34,828 nucleotides of DNA. Source: MED-G20 sp038108155 (GTDB lineage Bacteria; Bacteroidota; Bacteroidia; Flavobacteriales_D; Parvicellaceae). The notes beneath the pieces are model-generated. The model was not told where the DNA came from, did no database searches, and worked only from the letters and a program-made list of their open reading frames with translations. The position numbers and the translations under genes are program-made. Where the stretch lies: the NCBI GenBank assembly GCA_038108155.1, contig JAYNHP010000019.1, positions 1-34,828 of the forward strand. Direction: 5' to 3'. Below, one piece after another: positions 1 through 7,947 of this stretch (positions within the stretch are counted from its first letter, which is position 1; each line of letters opens with the position of its first letter).

Positions 1-1437
1 GACTTAAGAGTATACGCTGCACAAATGGCCAAAATTCCATTATGGCTTTTTGAAGAAAGTTACCATATAGTCGGCGATTTGGCAGAAACTATTGCTCTTG
101 TAGTACCAGAATCTAAAGAAAGTATTAAACCACCTACTTTAACACAATTGATTAAAGAAATAAAAGATTTAAAAAATTTAGATGAATTAAAGCAGCGTGA
201 ATATTTAATAAACAGATGGAGTCATTTAAACTACTATTCGAAATTTGTCTTTAATAAACTTATTACTGGTGGTTTTCGTATTGGAGTTAGTCAAAAGTTA
301 ATGACAAAATCTATAGCCAATGTTACTGGAATAGATCAAGATACAATTGCATATCAAATCATGGGCGATTGGAATCCTGAAGATACTACTTACAACCAAT
401 TAATTTTATCTCCAAGAAAGGAAGATCTTATTTATAAACCTTATCCTTTTTATTTAGCAAATTCTTTAGATCAAGATCTTGAAAAGTTAGGTTCATGTTT
501 ACACTGGGTTTATGAAAATAAGTGGGATGGAATAAGAGCTCAATTAATAAAGAGAAATGATGAAGTAATGATTTGGTCTAGGGGAGAAGAATTAATTAGC
601 AAACAATTTCCAGAGCTTTTAGAAATGGGTAGTTTATTAAATAATGGCACTGTTATCGATGGTGAAATACTTCCATTTAAAAATGGTAAAATAGGATCTT
701 TTAATGATTTACAGAAAAGGTTGGGACGTAAAAATGTTGGAAAAACTACTCTTGAAAATAGCCCAGTAATTTTAAAAGCCTACGATTTATTAGAGTTTAA
801 TGCTGAAGATATTAGAAACCAAAAATATGTAGACAGAAGAATATCTTTAGAAAATTTAATTATTTCTCTTAAAAATGAAAAGCTTCAATTATCTAAATAT
901 TATTTTTTTAAAAATTGGAAGGAAGTAGAAACAGCCCATTGTCAAGCTAGGATTAATAAAAGCGAGGGATTAATGATTAAAAATTTAAATGCAATTTATA
1001 AAGTTGGAAGAAAAAAAGGAGATTGGTGGAAATGGAAGGTTGACCCATTAACAATTGATGCAGTTTTGACTTATGCTATGAGAGGACATGGCAGAAGAGC
1101 TAATTTATTTACCGACTATACTTTTGCCCTTTGGAAAACAAATGACAAAGGGGATAGAGAGCTTGTGACCTTTGCCAAGGCTTATTCTGGTTTAACGGAT
1201 AAAGAGTTTAAAGAAGTAGATGCTTTTATTAAGAAAAATACTTTGGAAAGGTATGGACCCGTAAGAAGTGTGCGAGCTAAATTAGTATTTGAAATAGCTT
1301 TTGAAGGAATTGCAAGCTCTTCTAGACATAAATCGGGTGTTGCTGTAAGATTTCCTAGAATCTTAAGGTGGAGAAAAGATAAAACTATAAAAGATGCCAA
1401 TTCTATTAACGATCTTAAAAGTTTAATTCATGAGTGA
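1..1437 (+). CDS. ATP-dependent DNA ligase, 5'-truncated (ligase-associated repair cluster)
   Basis: Seals DNA nicks by adenylating an active-site lysine and passing AMP to the 5' phosphate. The reading frame is open from base 1, so the gene begins upstream of the window; the ATG at 25 is an internal methionine within a conserved stretch (AAQMAKIPLWLFEESYH). Visible parts are an N-terminal helical DNA-binding domain, then adenylation motif I ENKWDGIR with the catalytic Lys codon at 520-522. After that come a DGEILPF motif, the EGLMIK motif and WWKWK (motif V-like), followed by a C-terminal OB-fold region. At least 478 codons are present; relatives of this bacterial LigB/LigC-type group are about 530 residues. 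The stop overlaps the start of the helicase gene by 8 bases. In this family the gene directly upstream is commonly an MBL-fold exonuclease, which would lie outside this window. Family assignment is firm; the pathway role is inferred from the cluster. Confidence 0.95.
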   Translation, partial: DLRVYAAQMAKIPLWLFEESYHIVGDLAETIALVVPESKESIKPPTLTQLIKEIKDLKNLDELKQREYLINRWSHLNYYSKFVFNKLITGGFRIGVSQKLMTKSIANVTGIDQDTIAYQIMGDWNPEDTTYNQLILSPRKEDLIYKPYPFYLANSLDQDLEKLGSCLHWVYENKWDGIRAQLIKRNDEVMIWSRGEELISKQFPELLEMGSLLNNGTVIDGEILPFKNGKIGSFNDLQKRLGRKNVGKTTLENSPVILKAYDLLEFNAEDIRNQKYVDRRISLENLIISLKNEKLQLSKYYFFKNWKEVETAHCQARINKSEGLMIKNLNAIYKVGRKKGDWWKWKVDPLTIDAVLTYAMRGHGRRANLFTDYTFALWKTNDKGDRELVTFAKAYSGLTDKEFKEVDAFIKKNTLERYGPVRSVRAKLVFEIAFEGIASSSRHKSGVAVRFPRILRWRKDKTIKDANSINDLKSLIHE

Positions 1438-3868
1438 TTACTCAAATTTCAAAAACTGGATTACAAAATGGATGGATTCTAAAGATTGGAAACCACAAAA
1501 GTTTCAGTCTGAAGCATGGAAGGAAGTATTAAAGGGTAAATCAGGTTTAATTAATGCACCCACTGGATCTGGGAAAACACTTTCGCTACTTCCAGCAATA
1601 ATTTGGCCAACCATAAATAACTCTAAAAAAACCAATCATTTAATTTGTTTATGGATAACCCCACTTAGGTCATTATCCCAACAAATTAAGATTTCAATTG
1701 AAGAGTTTTTAACTGATAATTATTTAAACCTTTCTGTAGGGGTTAGAAATGGGGATACTTCGGCTAAAGAAAGAAATAAGCAGCGCAATAAACTTCCTAA
1801 TATTTTAGTGACAACTCCCGAGAGTTTACAATTAATAATTTCTTCAAAGAATTGGAAGAATAAATTTTCATTTCTTAATGCTGTAGTAGTAGACGAATGG
1901 CATGAATTAATAGGTTCTAAAAGAGGGGTTCAGGTAGAATTATGTTTAGCTGCAATTAGACATTTTAATACCAGCACTTCAATTTGGGGAATATCTGCAA
2001 CAATTGGAAATATTGAGCAAGCAAAAGATGTTTTGATGGGAAATTTTAAAACTGATAATAATGGTGTTTTAATTAAATCTAATATCAAAAAAAAGATACA
2101 AGTTAAATCTATTGCCCCGAAAGAAATTAAGCATATGCCTTGGAGAGGACATTTAGGAATTAATCTTACTCCCCAATTAATACCAATCCTAAAAAAAAGT
2201 AAATCAACACTTATATTTACCAATACTAGATCTCAATGTGAATTATGGTACCAGAAACTTCTTGAAGAAATGCCTGAATTGGCAGGGGATATGGCCATGC
2301 ATCATGGAAGTATTGATAGAAATATTAGACTTTGGGTAGAAAATGCTGTTAGAGATGAAAAATTAAAAGTAGTAGTTTGTACTTCGAGTTTAGACTTGGG
2401 AGTAGATTTTCATCCTGTAGAGTCCATTGTTCAAATAGGAGGGCCAAAAGGAGTCGCAAGATTTATTCAAAGAGCTGGAAGAAGTGGACATAGACCTAAA
2501 GAAGTTAGTAAAATATATTTTTTACCAACACATGCTATTGAACTAATTGAAGCAGCAGCATTAAACAAAGCGGTAAAAAAAGATTTTGTTGAGCAAAGAA
2601 ATCCTTATTTGTTAAGTTTTGATGTTCTGATTCAGTTTTTAGTTTCTTTAGCTGTTTCAGATGGCTTCTTTCCACAGCAGACCTTTGAATTTATTAAAAA
2701 AACTTATGCTTTTTCTAGTATAACTAACGATGAATGGGAGTGGGTTTTAAGAAACATTACTGTTGGATCCAATAGTTTAAAAGCATATGATGAATATAAG
2801 AGAGTTGATATTTTGGAAAATGGTCTTTTTAAGGTCAATAGTAGGAAGACGGCAATGCGACACAGAGTTCAAATAGGAACTATAGTTAGTGATGCGCTTT
2901 TACAACTAAAATCTATTAATGGTAGACGACTTGGAAAAATCGAGGAGTGGTTTGTTTCCAAATTAAGTAAAGGCGAAGTTTTTTTATTTGGAGGACAATA
3001 CTATAAAATTTTTCAAATGAAAGATATGGAAGTAATAGTAAAGAAATCTAAAGCTAAAAAAGGAAAGATTGTAAGTTGGATGGGAGGAAGAATGGGTTTT
3101 AGTTCTTACATGAGTGAATTACTTAGAGCTGAATTATATGACTTAAATAAATCTTTATTGTCCAAAACAGAAAACCCATTAAATTACCTAACAGAAAAAC
3201 AACTAGAGTTTTCTGCAATTCCAAACTTTGATGAGTTTCTCATTGAATCTTTCAAAACAAAGGATGGGTTTCATACAATTTTTTATCCATTTGAAGGAAG
3301 ATTTATCCATGAAGCTTTAAGTCATTTAATTGCTTACCGAATAAGCTTGTTAAATCCAATATCATTTTCTTTAGCCTATAATGATTATGGATTTGAACTA
3401 TTAAGTGATGAGTTTTTAGATGTCCAAGATATTTTAGATAATAATTTATGGGACGACTCACATTTGTTTCAAGATCTTAACGATAGCATTAATACTTCTG
3501 AAATGGCAAGAAGAAAATTTAGAGATATAGCAGTTATTTCAGGTTTGATTTTTACAGGATTGCCCAATAAAAGAAAAGGGAATAGAGATTTACAGTCTGG
3601 AAGTCAATTACTATTTGATGTTTTTAGAGATTATGAGCCAGATAATTTACTTTACAAGCAATCGATTAATGAAACTTTTGAATACCAGTTGGAAGAAGGT
3701 AGATTACGAGATGCTTTGAAAAGAATTAAAACTCAAAAACTAATTTGGAAACAGATTCCTAATCCTTCTCCATTTTCATTTCCAATAATTACAGATCGTA
3801 TGAGGGAAAATTTAAGTAGTGAAAAGTTTGAAGATCGAATTAAAAAAATGTTGGAAGAATACCAATGA
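1430..3868 (+). CDS. Lhr-type DEXH helicase, ligase-associated
   Basis: Superfamily 2 helicase of the Lhr type that occurs beside bacterial ATP-dependent ligases; probably an ATP-driven 3'-5' translocase acting in DNA damage repair. Walker A is APTGSGKT at residues 43-50, the DEXH box is DEWH at 155-158, motif III is SAT at 189-191, and motif VI is QRAGRSGHR near 347-355. The C-terminal half (about 400-812) matches the winged-helix and Lhr-specific region. At 812 residues it has the length of the short ligase-associated form, not the roughly 1500-residue enterobacterial Lhr. The ATG overlaps the ligase stop by 8 bases, and its own stop overlaps the next start (ATGA), so translational coupling is likely. 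Confidence 0.95.
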   Translation: MSDYSNFKNWITKWMDSKDWKPQKFQSEAWKEVLKGKSGLINAPTGSGKTLSLLPAIIWPTINNSKKTNHLICLWITPLRSLSQQIKISIEEFLTDNYLNLSVGVRNGDTSAKERNKQRNKLPNILVTTPESLQLIISSKNWKNKFSFLNAVVVDEWHELIGSKRGVQVELCLAAIRHFNTSTSIWGISATIGNIEQAKDVLMGNFKTDNNGVLIKSNIKKKIQVKSIAPKEIKHMPWRGHLGINLTPQLIPILKKSKSTLIFTNTRSQCELWYQKLLEEMPELAGDMAMHHGSIDRNIRLWVENAVRDEKLKVVVCTSSLDLGVDFHPVESIVQIGGPKGVARFIQRAGRSGHRPKEVSKIYFLPTHAIELIEAAALNKAVKKDFVEQRNPYLLSFDVLIQFLVSLAVSDGFFPQQTFEFIKKTYAFSSITNDEWEWVLRNITVGSNSLKAYDEYKRVDILENGLFKVNSRKTAMRHRVQIGTIVSDALLQLKSINGRRLGKIEEWFVSKLSKGEVFLFGGQYYKIFQMKDMEVIVKKSKAKKGKIVSWMGGRMGFSSYMSELLRAELYDLNKSLLSKTENPLNYLTEKQLEFSAIPNFDEFLIESFKTKDGFHTIFYPFEGRFIHEALSHLIAYRISLLNPISFSLAYNDYGFELLSDEFLDVQDILDNNLWDDSHLFQDLNDSINTSEMARRKFRDIAVISGLIFTGLPNKRKGNRDLQSGSQLLFDVFRDYEPDNLLYKQSINETFEYQLEEGRLRDALKRIKTQKLIWKQIPNPSPFSFPIITDRMRENLSSEKFEDRIKKMLEEYQ

Positions 3869-4506
3869 AAAGTATAAAGAAAATAATCCATAATCAAACC
3901 CTTACTTTTGATTTTAGAAAAGTTGTTTTTTGGAAAGAAACTTCTTCTTTAATTCTAAGTGATGTTCATGTAGGTAAAATAACTCATTTTAGAAAAAACG
4001 GTATATCTATACCTTCTTTTCCTTATTCGAATAATTTAAATATTTTAAAGTCTGCTATTAAAGATTACAATCATAAACAAGTGGTGTTTTTNNNNNNNNN
4101 NGATTTGTTTCATTCGGACTATAATTTAGAGTGGGAAGAGTGGCTTACATTTTTTAGAACTTCCAAAATCACCTTCAAGCTTATAATTGGAAACCACGAC
4201 TCAGTAAATTTTAAGATTAAAAATTTAAATATTTTAAAATATTGGAATATCTCTCCCTTTTTTTTCTCGCATTTCCCAGTAAAAGATTCAAAAATATTTA
4301 ATCTATGTGGTCATATTCATCCTTCATTTTTATTAAAAGGAAAAGGCAAACAAAAAATTAAACTCCCATGTTTTTACATTTCTAAAACAAATATAATTTT
4401 TCCATCTTTTGGAGAATTTACAGGAACTCATAATTTAAGGTTGGAAAATAATGGCGATGAATTTATTTTAATATCTAAAAATGAGTTATTCCATTTGGAT
4501 TTATAA
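3865..4506 (+). CDS. pdeM: PdeM-type ligase-associated metallophosphoesterase, interrupted by an assembly gap
   Basis: Calcineurin-like phosphoesterase, third member of the ligase/helicase cluster, predicted to be a metal-dependent nuclease or phosphodiesterase in DNA repair. Metal-binding motifs are DVH (33-35), D-LFH (80-83, the end of a GDxxH motif), GNHD (109-112), SHFP (135-138) and GHIH (149-152). The ATG overlaps the helicase stop by 4 bases. Ten Ns at 4092-4101 replace the codons just before the second metal-ligand Asp. The frame is kept across them and the flanks otherwise read normally, so the gene is probably intact and the break technical. About 213 codons with the gap as drawn. 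No clear terminator follows. Confidence 0.9.
   Translation: MKSIKKIIHNQTLTFDFRKVVFWKETSSLILSDVHVGKITHFRKNGISIPSFPYSNNLNILKSAIKDYNHKQVVFXXXXDLFHSDYNLEWEEWLTFFRTSKITFKLIIGNHDSVNFKIKNLNILKYWNISPFFFSHFPVKDSKIFNLCGHIHPSFLLKGKGKQKIKLPCFYISKTNIIFPSFGEFTGTHNLRLENNGDEFILISKNELFHLDL
4092..4101. other. Assembly gap of ten Ns inside the metallophosphoesterase gene
   Basis: Ten consecutive undetermined bases. The flanking codons read VVF before and DLFHS after; relatives have V-V-x-L-G-D here, so only two codons are expected where four are drawn. The round number of ten suggests a placeholder, not a measured length. Confidence 0.95.
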
Positions 4507-4517
4507 AGTTGATTTTC

Positions 4518-4634
4518 ATGATTTATCACACTCAATCTATGTTTTATATGGGTGATATTTTCTTCAACATGCTCGCTGAAAACAATTCCAAATTTATGTG
4601 TAAGAATATAATTGCAAATAGAATTGAGTTATAA
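4518..4634 (+). CDS. Possible 38-codon small ORF in the gap after pdeM (doubtful)
   Basis: An ATG at 4518 opens a 38-codon frame ending TAA at 4632-4634, with further in-frame ATGs at 4539, 4548, 4569 and 4593. The predicted peptide starts MIYHTQSMFYMGDIFFNMLA and has no motif I recognise. It lies in the 261-base interval between pdeM and the next gene. An open frame of this size can arise by chance, so it is listed only as a candidate. It could also be a decayed gene remnant or untranslated leader. Confidence 0.15.
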   Translation: MIYHTQSMFYMGDIFFNMLAENNSKFMCKNIIANRIEL

Positions 4635-4645
4635 CAAACATATTT

Positions 4646-4660
4646 TATGTATATTACATA
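4646..4660. repeat. Short A/T-rich palindrome upstream of the small acidic membrane protein gene
   Basis: TATGTA-TAT-TACATA is a perfect inverted repeat with 6-base arms, 108 bases before the ATG at 4768. The size fits a dimeric regulator site, but in such A/T-rich DNA chance occurrence is likely. Confidence 0.2.
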
Positions 4661-4767
4661 TTAAATAATTACACTATTTTGTTTTAATCTTGTTTTCTCA
4701 CATTGTTAAAAATAATTAAAACTGTAACATTATTTCTTTTAATGAGTTAAATTAGATTGTATAAATC

Positions 4768-5127
4768 ATGATTAAAGATTTTAATACATATAAATTTATT
4801 TCTAATCTTAAATACTTAAAGATTATTTTCTTATCCTTTTTATTTATTTTTTTGGCTAATTACATGTTTAATGTATGTACTTCTTTTCTAGAGATTAGTT
4901 CAAACACTTATGAAATTTCAAAAGAATTTGATTTTGAAAAAAGTGAGGAAAAAGAAAATGAGAGAGAAACAGAGCGTGAAAACGAAATGGAGGAATCAGA
5001 TGAACTATTTATATTATCCTTTTCAAATTCAAATATTGATATACATTTTAAAAAGGTGCATAATCCATGCATTTTATTTGAAAATTCAAATTGCAAAGAA
5101 GTAGATATTCCGCCTCCCATCTGCTAA
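4768..5127 (+). CDS. Unknown small membrane-anchored protein with charged acidic linker
   Basis: 119 residues, family not recognised. The N-terminus is basic and is followed by one strong hydrophobic segment (about residues 20-37), which could be an uncleaved anchor or a signal peptide. Next comes a highly charged Glu/Lys/Arg stretch (about 50-77) that may be a coiled or disordered linker. The C-terminal part (about 80-119) contains HNPCILFENSNC and ends in a PPPIC tail, giving two Cys in the middle and a terminal Cys. ATG start. It lies 86 bases upstream of the SulP gene on the same strand, with a hairpin between them. Overlapping frames in both strands here are by-products of the Glu-rich codons. 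It is probably real because it has a clear membrane segment and position, but no function can be assigned. Confidence 0.6.
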   Translation: MIKDFNTYKFISNLKYLKIIFLSFLFIFLANYMFNVCTSFLEISSNTYEISKEFDFEKSEEKENERETERENEMEESDELFILSFSNSNIDIHFKKVHNPCILFENSNCKEVDIPPPIC

Positions 5128-5138
5128 TTCATTTCATG

Positions 5139-5165
5139 TTCTATAAATCCTTATAGAATCTTTTC
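5139..5165 (+). terminator. Hairpin with T-rich tail between the small membrane protein gene and sulP
   Basis: TTCTATAA (5139-5146) pairs perfectly with TTATAGAA (5151-5158) across a 4-base loop, and is followed by TCTTTTC. The stem is entirely A/T apart from one G-C pair, so it is weak as an intrinsic terminator. It may instead be an mRNA end or attenuating structure ahead of the SulP gene. Confidence 0.35.
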
Positions 5166-5213
5166 GTTCGTTTAATTAGCAATAGTTGGTTTTTCCAACA
5201 AAAAATATTTACC

Positions 5214-6830
5214 ATGTTTAATAATAAAAATTTTAGTTTATCTCATTTTAAAAATGATTTCCCTGCTGCTGTTGTAGTTTGGTTAGTAGCTCTTCCACTA
5301 TGTATTGGAATTGCGCAAGGTTCTAATGTTAATGCATTCTCTGGTTTAATTGCTGGAATTATTGGTGGTTTAGTAGTCACTTTCTTTAGTGGTTCTAAAT
5401 TTGGTGTAAGTGGACCTGCAGCAGGTCTCATTACTATAGTTGTTGCAGGTATTGCAACTCTTGATGGAGATAATGATGCTTCCATCTTCTTTCTTGCAGT
5501 TTTTCTTTCTGGAGTTATTCAATTTCTTTTGGGTTTGTTCAGGCTTGGGGTAATTGGATATTTTGTACCAACGTCGGTTATTAACGGTATGCTAGCATCC
5601 ATTGGTTTAATCCTAATGCTTAAACAAATACCATCAATTATTGGTGGCTATAAAGGGTTGAATCCTGATGCATATTCAGCATACACAGATGCTGAAAAGT
5701 TAGACCTGCATTTATTAACTAAACTCTGGATTGATACTAAATCTGCAATAATGGACCCCACAACCGGAGCAATGGTAATTTTTGCAATTTGTCTTGGAAT
5801 AATGTTGCTCTGGGAACTTAAGTTTTTTAAGTCCAAACCGTTATTTCAGTACATGCCAGGATCTTTAGTTGCAGTTGTTGTAGGTAGTGTGCTAGCTTAT
5901 TTCTTTTCTGCAACTGGAGCCGATTCAGGTTCCTCACTAGCAATTATTGCCGAGCAAAAAGTTGGTTTGCCTCAAGCTGTGAAAGATTGGGATTTTAAAA
6001 ACTTAATAAAATTCCCTGACTTTTCTCATTTAGTAAATATACAAGTTTGGGTTGTTGCTTTTACAATTGCAATTGTTGGAAGTATTGAAACTTTGTTGAG
6101 TGTTGAGGCAACAGATAAGCTCGATCCTGATAAAAATATTTCACCAACTAATAAAGAACTAAAGGCTCAAGGTATTGGAAATGCAATTTCAGGTTTAATT
6201 GGAGGACTGCCTATTACTATGGTAATTGTTAGAAGTTCTGCAAATATAAATGCAAAAGCAAAAACACAATGGTCTGCTATATATCATGGAATTCTACTAT
6301 TAATTTCAGTCTTTACTTTTCCAACTCTGTTAGAAATGATTCCTACAGCTTCTTTAGCAGCAATATTATGTGTTTTAGGTTTTAAATTATTAAAGTTGAA
6401 AAAGGTTATTGAAATGTTTAAGACCGATATTCAAGGAGCAATTGTAATAATAGTTACAATTACAGCTGTAATAGCAACAGACTTATTAACTGGAGTTGGA
6501 ATTGGTTTTGCTTTAGCAATGTTTTTCTTATTGAGAAAAAATTATGAATTGGCTTTTATTTCTCATATTGATGAAGAAAATAAAAAAACAGTTATATCTT
6601 TTGCTCAAATAGTTTCATTCCTTAATAAAGGAGCTCTTATGCAGACTTTACAGGACATTCCTAATGGAAGTAAAGTTAAAATGAGTGCTAAAAAGTGTCA
6701 CACAATGAGTAATGAAATTCTAGAAGTTATCAAAGATTTTAGAGATATTTCAAGTAAAAGAAATAATATTGATCTAGAGCTTATAGGATTTGATAAGTTT
6801 CTACCAAGTGATGATATTAAATCAAGTTAA
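5214..6830 (+). CDS. SulP-family inorganic anion transporter
   Basis: Inner-membrane anion transporter of the SulP/SLC26 family; in marine bacteria these commonly take up bicarbonate or sulfate. The protein begins with the typical FPAAVVVWLVALPLCIGIA first membrane helix, followed by GSKFGVSGPAAGL and many further hydrophobic helices up to about residue 440. A short cytoplasmic STAS-like domain follows (about 445-538, containing VISFAQIVSFLNKGAL). 538 residues is normal. The start is ATG at 5214. A small GTTGG/CCAAC hairpin (5185-5199) lies in the leader just before the start. No carbonic anhydrase gene is adjacent, so the substrate (bicarbonate, sulfate or other) cannot be fixed from context. 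Confidence 0.92.
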   Translation: MFNNKNFSLSHFKNDFPAAVVVWLVALPLCIGIAQGSNVNAFSGLIAGIIGGLVVTFFSGSKFGVSGPAAGLITIVVAGIATLDGDNDASIFFLAVFLSGVIQFLLGLFRLGVIGYFVPTSVINGMLASIGLILMLKQIPSIIGGYKGLNPDAYSAYTDAEKLDLHLLTKLWIDTKSAIMDPTTGAMVIFAICLGIMLLWELKFFKSKPLFQYMPGSLVAVVVGSVLAYFFSATGADSGSSLAIIAEQKVGLPQAVKDWDFKNLIKFPDFSHLVNIQVWVVAFTIAIVGSIETLLSVEATDKLDPDKNISPTNKELKAQGIGNAISGLIGGLPITMVIVRSSANINAKAKTQWSAIYHGILLLISVFTFPTLLEMIPTASLAAILCVLGFKLLKLKKVIEMFKTDIQGAIVIIVTITAVIATDLLTGVGIGFALAMFFLLRKNYELAFISHIDEENKKTVISFAQIVSFLNKGALMQTLQDIPNGSKVKMSAKKCHTMSNEILEVIKDFRDISSKRNNIDLELIGFDKFLPSDDIKSS

Positions 6831-6910
6831 AGTCTCTTTTTAAATACTTTATGTAACATATCATTTGAAATCAGTTCATAAATTCTCTTGAAGAGTATTT
6901 TAAACTAAGC

Positions 6911-6928
6911 TCTAATCATATGATTAGA
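6911..6928. repeat. Perfect 18-base palindrome at the convergent gene ends
   Basis: TCTAATCATATGATTAGA is identical to its reverse complement and includes the stop codon of the minus-strand beta-propeller gene (6924-6926). It lies in the 93-base interval between two convergent genes, so it could act as a bidirectional RNA end structure. No strong T-run flanks it, and a protein-binding role is equally possible. Confidence 0.4.
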
Positions 6929-7946
6929 ATACGATTGACTTTGGGATTATCCCTGTACTCACTTCGTTTTTTAAGTTACCGATGCTATCGATTATTAGTA
7001 AAGAACCATTTTGAACAAAATCTTTAGCATCTGTTACATATAAATCTTTGTTATATGGGTCAATAGATAAATTATAAAAAGTATTGCCATTGTTTTCCCA
7101 TACAATTTCCTGCACTGTATCCTCTATGGAAGATATTTTGTATACATGTTTATTAATAAAAAATACCTCATTATTAAATAAATTCATTGAAGAAGGATAG
7201 CTTAGGTTACTTTCTAAATTGAAATTTTTAATAATTTGTAATGTTTGTGTTTCAATTATTGAGATACTAGGTTCTTCGTTGTTGGATATAGATCCTTGAG
7301 AAAGAATCCATAAGTTTCCTTTTATATCTTCTTTTATAGATACTGGATTTTGTCCTACACTAATGCTGTCTAAAATGGAATCATCATTGGAATTTATAAC
7401 GTATACTTGATTATTTGCTACATTACAAACATATACTTTCCCATTTTGCATTAACATATCTTCACACCAACCACTTACAGGAATTTCGCTTGTTGTATTT
7501 TGGTAGGCGTTGTAGATATATATACTGTTTGAATAAAGATCAGTAATATAATATTTGGAATTATTTACTTTGATAATTTTTCGTGGTGATAATAAGTTAT
7601 CTATTTGGTATAAATACTCAAAAGTTTCATCATTTATAACTACAATTTTCCCAGAATTATTTACAACTAAAAATAGTTGGTGGTCTATATGAGATATACT
7701 ATGAAGAACATCTCCTAGAAGACTTTGATTAACATTTTGGTAAATGTTACTTGACGTTTCTCCACTATTTTTATTATAAGAGGAAAGAGAAGAGTTCCCA
7801 GACTGAAAATTCCCCTCGTTTCCAATAAGAACTAGACCATTTCCATTGACACTTACATTATTGGAATTATTATCAGGGTTTAGCTTTACGCATGAAGAGC
7901 AAATTATTAATATGCTCAATAAAAGAAAATTAATAGACTTTTTCAT
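6924..7946 (-). CDS. BtuG-like beta-propeller surface lipoprotein (DUF5074/YncE-like), B12 locus
   Basis: Probable cobalamin-capturing surface lipoprotein that caps the outer-membrane receptor, by analogy with Bacteroides BtuG, a seven-bladed propeller. It has a signal peptide with a lipidation cysteine (MKKSINFLLLSILIICSSC), then a Ser/Asn-rich linker. YncE/DUF5074-type blades follow, with repeated motifs such as GNEGNFQSGNSSLSSY, VVNNSGKIVVIND, SPRKIIKV and VGQNPVSI. At 340 residues the length fits one propeller. It is the last gene of the operon, with one base between the preceding stop and its ATG. Family membership is clear from the sequence; B12 binding is inferred from the riboswitch upstream of the operon and from the known BtuG family. 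Confidence 0.82.
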   Translation of the reverse strand: MKKSINFLLLSILIICSSCVKLNPDNNSNNVSVNGNGLVLIGNEGNFQSGNSSLSSYNKNSGETSSNIYQNVNQSLLGDVLHSISHIDHQLFLVVNNSGKIVVINDETFEYLYQIDNLLSPRKIIKVNNSKYYITDLYSNSIYIYNAYQNTTSEIPVSGWCEDMLMQNGKVYVCNVANNQVYVINSNDDSILDSISVGQNPVSIKEDIKGNLWILSQGSISNNEEPSISIIETQTLQIIKNFNLESNLSYPSSMNLFNNEVFFINKHVYKISSIEDTVQEIVWENNGNTFYNLSIDPYNKDLYVTDAKDFVQNGSLLIIDSIGNLKNEVSTGIIPKSIVF

Positions 7947-7947
7947 T

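Noticed and set aside
25..27. ATG at 25 as ligase start
   Set aside because: The frame is open to base 1 and the upstream residues are conserved ligase sequence.
4910..5120. Overlapping frames in both directions within the acidic-linker gene
   Set aside because: By-products of Glu/Lys-rich codons; the frame at 4768-5127 has the membrane segment.
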